From Epiperipatus broadwayi (taxonomy: Eukaryota > Onychophora > Udeonychophora > Euonychophora > Peripatidae): 64,000 nt of DNA. Positions 58,901 through 64,000 of this stretch are shown here, one piece after another. The position numbers were made by a program, and so were the translations under genes. The stretch lies in assembly GCA_028023455.1 (NCBI GenBank), contig JAQFVV010000157.1, forward strand, positions 1,178,001 to 1,242,000, given 5' to 3'. Numbering within the stretch: the first letter of the stretch is position 1; every line of letters starts with the position of its first letter. The notes under the pieces were generated by a model that was not told the DNA's origin, ran no database searches, and saw nothing but the letters and a program-made list of their open reading frames with translations.

Positions 58901-59690
58901 AACTACATAATATCAAGTATTTTATTAACAAAGAACTGCATGATTTTTTTTAAAAAGTTTTTCACACATGCCAAATTGGTCATTGGGTGGGTTTAAATAC
59001 TAGAGTTTTTGATATTCAAGAACAGGTCAAAGTATTGAATGGAAATTGAGAAAGTTTTTCTTTTGTAAAATCTACAAAGTTTTAGAAATAAAGGTCTTCA
59101 GTTGTTTTTCTATGTGAGAAATTCTTTAAAACAAGCTACCACAAATAATGTAATTTCCAAATTTTTGCATTAGAACCTGGTCAACCTTCTGGAACTGCAT
59201 TTATAAAACACTCTCAAAACAGTTTTTAAATGGAATTGATGAAATATGGATTGCTAAATGTCAAGCAGTCAGTCAAACAAGTTAAGGATCAAAGCCAGAT
59301 CTTTTTTTATGTATATTTGAAACCAGGATCAATATGCAGTTCAAATAGTTTATTGTAAAGTAATATAATAATTATTGATTGCAATGGTCGATTTCACCTT
59401 TCTCTTTGTATATTATTTATCCCCAGTATGTAAAAAAAGCTATAGATATATTTTTGTTTCTAAATTGAAAAGAACAAATAAAATTTAACCAGAATAGTCT
59501 TTCTTTTTAACATGTGCATTTTCCTTGATAGCTCTTTTCAGAGCATTTTTTTTCTCATCTACACTATCAGTTTGACTTGATAAATTACTAGATTAGATTA
59601 TCAAATATTCCATCATTTCATAAAATTTAAAGAGTTTGCTCTTGAATGATTATTTATTTTGAGAGCTTCATTGTTAGAAAAAAAATTAAT
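55970..59690. other. AT-rich tract
   Basis: Nothing recognised. An (AAAT)n-type tail at 58,830-58,850 may mark an old SINE end. Confidence 0.4.
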
Positions 59691-59699
59691 AATTTCACA

Positions 59700-60260
59700 A
59701 GCAAAGTAAATTTAGTGCCTGCAAAAAAAAAATATCTCAACATATAAGATTTTTTTATTTTTGACTGTAGTCTTTTCTGACACAAAATTTTGACAATGCC
59801 TTGTGTCACATCTCAACCTTTTCACTGAGATAAGTATTCCTTTTTTATGACTCAGCAATGTTATGCCATTGTTTTTTAATATATATTGATCAGCATAAAG
59901 ATTGTTTTTTCTAATGACAATTTCCAACAGTTACTCATGAAAAATCATTTCAAGGAATTGCTATGCTGTGACATTTGTGTAGTGTTAATTTCACCTACAT
60001 GAAATCTTGTGAGTAATATAGGAGGAATATACCCTATGTCAAGTTAAACTCATGACTTAATCTTTTCCAGTTCATCATTGTTAGACTTATCATCACTGTT
60101 GGATAGTTCTTCTTTATTAGAGATGTCATCAATGAGAAGGGGAACAAATTCTCATTCCAATTCACCAAAATGATGGTGCTTCTTTCTTGCATTGCATTGA
60201 AAATTAAGACTACTATATCTATCATCATTAATGATAATTTACTTTCCAATCATTTAATAA
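59700..60260 (-). pseudogene. piggyBac-like N-terminal transposase fragment
   Basis: From 60,249 downwards the minus strand encodes an acidic Ser/Asp-rich stretch (FVPLLIDDISNKEELSNSDD then SNNDELEKI) typical of piggyBac N-termini. The frame at 59,927-59,712 then gives EIVIRKNNLYADQYILKNNG, similar to the LIVxETNxYAxQ motif at the start of the piggyBac core. Stops interrupt it. The DDD catalytic region is missing. Plausible, but based on one short motif. Confidence 0.35.
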
Positions 60261-60264
60261 AAAT

Positions 60265-62310
60265 TAATTTGAAGTCTTTTATTATTTAGAAATATATAAT
60301 TAACTCTTATTTTATAATTATATGTATTTAATGTTCTGCATGTTAGGGCAAATGTTGGTGCTTAAGGTCCATGGATTAAACCCAGATTGTCATTTCTGGC
60401 ACTCCAACTTCTTAATGAACTCTTGAGTAAAGCCATTTAATTATTACTTTCTTATTGTTATTTGATCAATGATAGTAACAATTTTGTTTTTTACTATTTT
60501 TTTCTTTCAATAACATATTTTAATAATCTTTTAAATAACAAAATATCAACAAATAATGGTTTATTAAGTAAAATAAAAATAGAAAATTATATTCATCAAA
60601 TTGATAATTTTATTTTTTACATGATAATGAGTTTTTAAAAAGTTGTCCTTTTTATTTTATAAAGTAAGAGAATAAAACGTATGTATGACATTCTCTTATC
60701 TCAAACTATATACACCACTTGACAAGTACTTTTTTCCACCCTGAAAGATTTATTCAAGTAAGTTGAAAGTTATTAGATATATATATAAAGCATTTGTCAA
60801 ATGTATCATGAAACTTCCATAATAATACATTATAATTTAATGTATAAGGGCATAGAAAAGTCCAGATTTTAAGGGACTATCATGATTTAATGTAGGCATT
60901 TATATACTATTGCATCATAGACTTTGAAGTGTTCTGGACTTTGAAGACCATGCAATATTAATTTTATATTATAATTCCTTATCATTATGGCATGTTGTGA
61001 GATATTCTCAATGGTGATATGTTGGGAAATCAAACTGATGAAAGAAGTATCTAGATCTCTTATGAAAAATGTTGATATATATATACACACACACATTACA
61101 TTGTTGGAAAATGGAATTCAAAATAGCAAAATTGCAAAAAAATTTCACATAGCTACAAATCATCAATGTGATGGTAATGTATTCTAGAGATGGCAACTGT
61201 TGTAATTGGAAGCAATCTATATAAATATAAACTTAATGAAGTTGGCAATGTGTTACTCAGATATAACAGGTCAAGTGTTACTATAGGCTTACTTAATTAT
61301 TCTTTATGCTCCTGCAAAATTATTATTCTTTTTTTAAGACATTATTGTGTTTTCCACTCAGCTTACATAATACAGTACTCAAGAAAAATAATCAAAAACA
61401 GTCATCTTTAATTTTTATTTCATCCTTCTACTCATTGTTGAATTTGTCCATATATATCGTTATTATCTTTCAAATGATTTTTATAGTAGTTTGTGATTCC
61501 ATTATTAATGCCTTATAAGCAAAATTATTGGAATTATTTTTGTAAAAAAAAAAAATCTATCCTTCTATTTCTGCATCACAGTGAACATGGATATCTTATT
61601 CAGACCAATCAGTTGTGTATAAGCTAATACTTCTTCCTGAAATATATCTAATTTCTATAGGATAGTGGTGTAATCTCCTAGATATTATCAGTTTTTGAAT
61701 GTAACATGTTACATCATTTATTCAAATTAAGTTTGTTTTTATATTAGTTCATATGTAATTGACTTCTAATTATAATGAATTTCATAACATTATATTATCT
61801 CCTTATAAATGGAAAATTGTCAACGATAAGCAGGTCTTTATTTGTTCAATTATATAATAAAGAATTATATAATTTTTCCTTGTAAACATTTTGCAGAATA
61901 TAAAACATCTAAGTTCTTATTTTATTTATATTAATACGTGAATAAAATATATTTAGATTGTCTAAAGATATATTTTTAATACAATAATATTATAAAATCG
62001 TGTTTAATTTTTTTTTGTTCTTTTTATAGTCGTATTATTGGCATATATTAAAAAATTATGAAAATCTAAGTACAGTATTGATCTTTTTTCAGTATCCAAG
62101 GCAATTTTATTTAAAATATATTTATATGCTATTTTTTTAACTATAATTATATGTGTTTTTAAAAGTATTTATTAATAGTAATGTGCAAAAAATTATTGAA
62201 AATCTCAGAAAACATCTATAAATTTATATCATTTAAAAAAAATAATGGGTTGAGGAATACATATAACTATAACGCTTTGATATATTAATAAATATAATTA
62301 TTTTATTTTT
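60265..62310. other. AT-rich sequence upstream of the TCF25 exon (intron)
   Basis: Presumed TCF25 intron. No second exon was found here. It includes a short (AC)n at 61,084-61,094. The frames look random. Confidence 0.4.
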
Positions 62311-62313
62311 TAG

Positions 62314-62407
62314 AACGTGCACTATATTGTTTTCAAAACTGCTTTCATCCACTATTTAATCTGACTCAAGGAAACTGTCGTCTTGATTTTCGTTATGCAG
62401 AATGCAG
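62314..62407 (+). CDS. TCF25: Internal exon of TCF25 (Nulp1 / transcription factor 25)
   Basis: A pyrimidine-rich tract ending TTTTTTAG (62,306-62,313) is followed by 94 bases and a GTAAAT donor at 62,408. With a split Glu codon at the start, the exon reads (E)RALYCFQNCFHPLFNLTQ followed by GNCRLDFRYAEC. This matches the conserved ERALYxxExxFHPLFxLTxGxCRLDYRRPENR segment of TCF25. TCF25 is a conserved eukaryotic protein, related to yeast Rqc1, linked to ribosome quality control and transcription. The exon begins in phase 2-of-codon and ends two bases into a codon. Differences from the family include CFQN where ME/FE is usual and RYAEC where RRPEN is usual. Neighbouring exons were not found in the window. 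It is the only convincing host exon here. Confidence 0.8.
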
Positions 62408-62985
62408 GTAAATGTTTGCACTTATTGATTTATTTTTTAATTAATATTGTTTATTTATAGGTAAATAAATATAAATCTTCCTATTAAAGATTCTATATCA
62501 TAGTAGTTAATGTATTTTTTGCCATCTAAAATTCAAATCTAGACTGAGTGAAGCTTAGAAATTTTTCCGGATTACAAGTATATTTAGGATATATCTTTCC
62601 AGAAAATCTTCCTTGGCCAATTCATATAGCTATTTAGCTATAATTTAGTAACTGGATATCTAGATATTTTTTGTTAGAGATTAAAACAGTGAAGGAAAAC
62701 TAGAGCATTTAGTTTTTAAAAAATTCCAAAAAAAAAAAACTAGAGCATTTCATCGCCTAATAATTAAATTGTTAGTGATTATTGCTTTCTCTTTCACTAT
62801 TTCTATAGAGGAATATTGGAAAGGCTTTTAACCTACAGAGAATCATTTATGTCATTTTAACTTCAACTATAATGAATTTTAAGAGCAAAACAAGTAATAG
62901 AAAAGAGTATAAAAAATAGACAGGCATTTGTGGAACCTGTATTCTATCAGATAAGTGGTGGTAATACTTTGTATTATTGTTCATA
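62408..62985. other. Presumed TCF25 intron
   Basis: AT-rich DNA after the donor site. The next expected coding segment (after ENR) was not found before the window ends. Confidence 0.4.
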
Positions 62986-62989
62986 TAAA

Positions 62990-63235
62990 ATGTCCATCAC
63001 TTCCCAATGCTATGTTTTTTCAGCAAATACTACCTTGTGAATAAAGATAAATCTGCATTTAACAGCCCTCAATGCTATGTTTTTTCAGAAAATAATATAT
63101 TGTGAGTAAAGATGAAGTCTCCATTTAATGGCATGACTAAACATTTGGTCATATTATTAAACACAGACTTTATTTTTATTCACAAGACAGCATTTGCTGA
63201 AAAAATATAATATTGTGGGAGTGATAGATATTTTA
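62990..63235. repeat. MITE-like element with ~65-bp inverted repeats and a direct duplication
   Basis: The left CATCACTTCCCAATGCTATG and about 45 following bases are repeated directly at 63,070-63,126 and inverted at 63,160-63,231 (complement starts CTATCACTCCCACAATATTA). The shared core is TTTTTTCAGCAAAT followed by CTTGTGAATAAA. It has no coding capacity. Non-autonomous, superfamily unknown. Confidence 0.65.
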
Positions 63236-63332
63236 TATTTGAATTTTCAGCTAACAATATGCACTGGGTTTAATTATTTATTGTTCTTATGTAATTCAAT
63301 TTTGTTACTATTTTTTTTCTTTTCTGAGCCAA

Positions 63333-63546
63333 TGTAATATCTGGTAAAATGAAAATACACACAGAAAAGATAGTTTGTTAAGAATATTTAGCTTTATTAC
63401 TGCCTAGCATGCTTTCAATATATCTTTACTATGCTATAATGATATAGTAAAAATATACTGAAAGCATGATAGGCAGCAATAAAGCTAAATATTATTTTAA
63501 AAAAACTACCTTTTTTGTGGGTATTTTCATTTTACCAGGTATTATT
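63333..63546. repeat. MITE-like foldback of ~210 bp
   Basis: The left arm from AATATCTGGTAAAATGAAAA (63,335) to about 63,430 and the right arm 63,445-63,546 are near-perfect inverted repeats (TTTAGCTTTATTACTGCCTA mirrors TAGGCAGCAATAAAGCTAAA). The loop is only about 15 bp. A compact hairpin of this kind is typical of MITEs. It sits in the presumed TCF25 intron and, if transcribed, would form a long hairpin. Confidence 0.8.
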
Positions 63547-63549
63547 GTT

Positions 63550-64000
63550 CTTATTTATGGTGGATTAAAAACCATGCAATGTACACTAAGTCAACAATAG
63601 TCAAAAAAGGAATTGTAGAAATGTTTTGGTAGAAGTCTTTGCCTAACAATGGACTATTTGTGACCAACAAAAACAACTTGAAAATAAACAATGTTAAGTA
63701 AATCATCTCTATATTTAAAGTTGTCAATCATTTGATTGTGAGTCATTAGTATTTGTGACACTACTTTAGTCAATAATGAAATAATTTTATTTTTAATGGA
63801 GCAATTTTTATCTTACTTTTACCATGTCATAACTATCTCCAGCACAGAAACTCAGACCAGCCTCTCTCACGATGCTTGTATTTTGCAAATAATTTTTGTC
63901 AGCATATGAGATAGAAGTATTAAACACCTGAATCTTTATATCTGTGGTGATAGCTTGGTAATATAGTTGTGTATCTTTTATTATGTATATTAATATCATA
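63550..64000. other. Unassigned end of window
   Basis: AT-rich. A minus-strand frame at 63,999-63,808 (ITTDIKIQVFNTSISYADKN and onward) has balanced codon content but matches nothing I know and is cut by the window edge. Confidence 0.3.

Noticed and set aside
60340-60420. Possible tRNA-derived SINE (GGTCCATGGATTAAACCCAG)
   Set aside because: There is no convincing A/B box pair, tail or target duplication.
1-64000. CRISPR arrays or bacterial operons
   Set aside because: There are no regularly spaced short repeats with unique spacers. Splice sites, SINEs and LINEs show a eukaryotic genome.

Overview
This is a strongly AT-rich eukaryotic window. It has homopolymer T and A tracts, several long poly-G runs, microsatellites, and almost no long intact reading frames. 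The repeat content points to an invertebrate animal genome: Ty3/gypsy, L1/Tx1-like LINEs, GIY-YIG Penelope-like elements, hAT, Tigger and piggyBac fragments, and tRNA-derived SINEs. I cannot name the species. The only host coding sequence I recognise is one 94-base exon at 62,314-62,407 (+), with canonical splice sites, encoding a conserved stretch of TCF25 (Nulp1). Everything upstream is therefore a TCF25 intron, gene flank, or both, filled with decayed mobile elements.

Layout. 1-2,030: the 3' part of a Ty3/gypsy element (Gag, broken zinc knuckles, a coiled-coil region where pol is expected, polypurine tract, LTR). 2,110-5,400 (-): a nearly complete but frameshifted LINE with endonuclease and a YMDD reverse transcriptase. 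6,170-6,720: a long foldback repeat. 6,720-12,500: featureless AT-rich DNA apart from a weak exon-like segment near 9,144. 12,530-14,650 (+): a second LINE copy. 17,550-18,040: hAT (ZBED5-type) transposase remnant, then a tRNA-derived SINE with target-site duplications. 20,880-21,308: a foldback carrying three hammerhead-ribozyme-like motifs. 23,009-24,175: a Penelope-like 3' end as an inverted duplication. 24,760-26,900: a second hAT remnant. 28,390-32,070: another SINE family and a dispersed LTR-like repeat. 32,833-34,508 (+): a third LINE.

34,510-39,230 holds nothing recognisable. 39,232-40,063, 40,130-40,649 and 42,445-42,933 are three more Penelope-like foldbacks. 43,400-44,500 is a LINE ORF1/endonuclease fragment cut by a 928-bp DNA transposon (44,503-45,430) that has terminal inverted repeats and internal tandem repeats. 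46,640-51,670 is a complex of LTR-like units read from the minus strand, with a young SINE at 50,244. 52,544-52,910 is an 85-bp tandem repeat interrupted by a SINE-tail hairpin. 55,500-55,960 (-) is a Tigger-like tail and 59,700-60,260 (-) a piggyBac-like fragment. Two small MITE-like foldbacks follow the TCF25 exon.

The most interesting pattern is the repeated architecture of the Penelope-like material. Four copies, from at least two lineages, each preserve the GIY-YIG endonuclease and 3' end as head-to-head inverted arms. The related foldback at 20,880-21,308 carries motifs that fit a minimal hammerhead ribozyme: a UGAYGA core, a GAAA box, a two-base helix-III loop and a pairable helix I. 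Domain and family names are from recognition of translated motifs by eye. No search was run.
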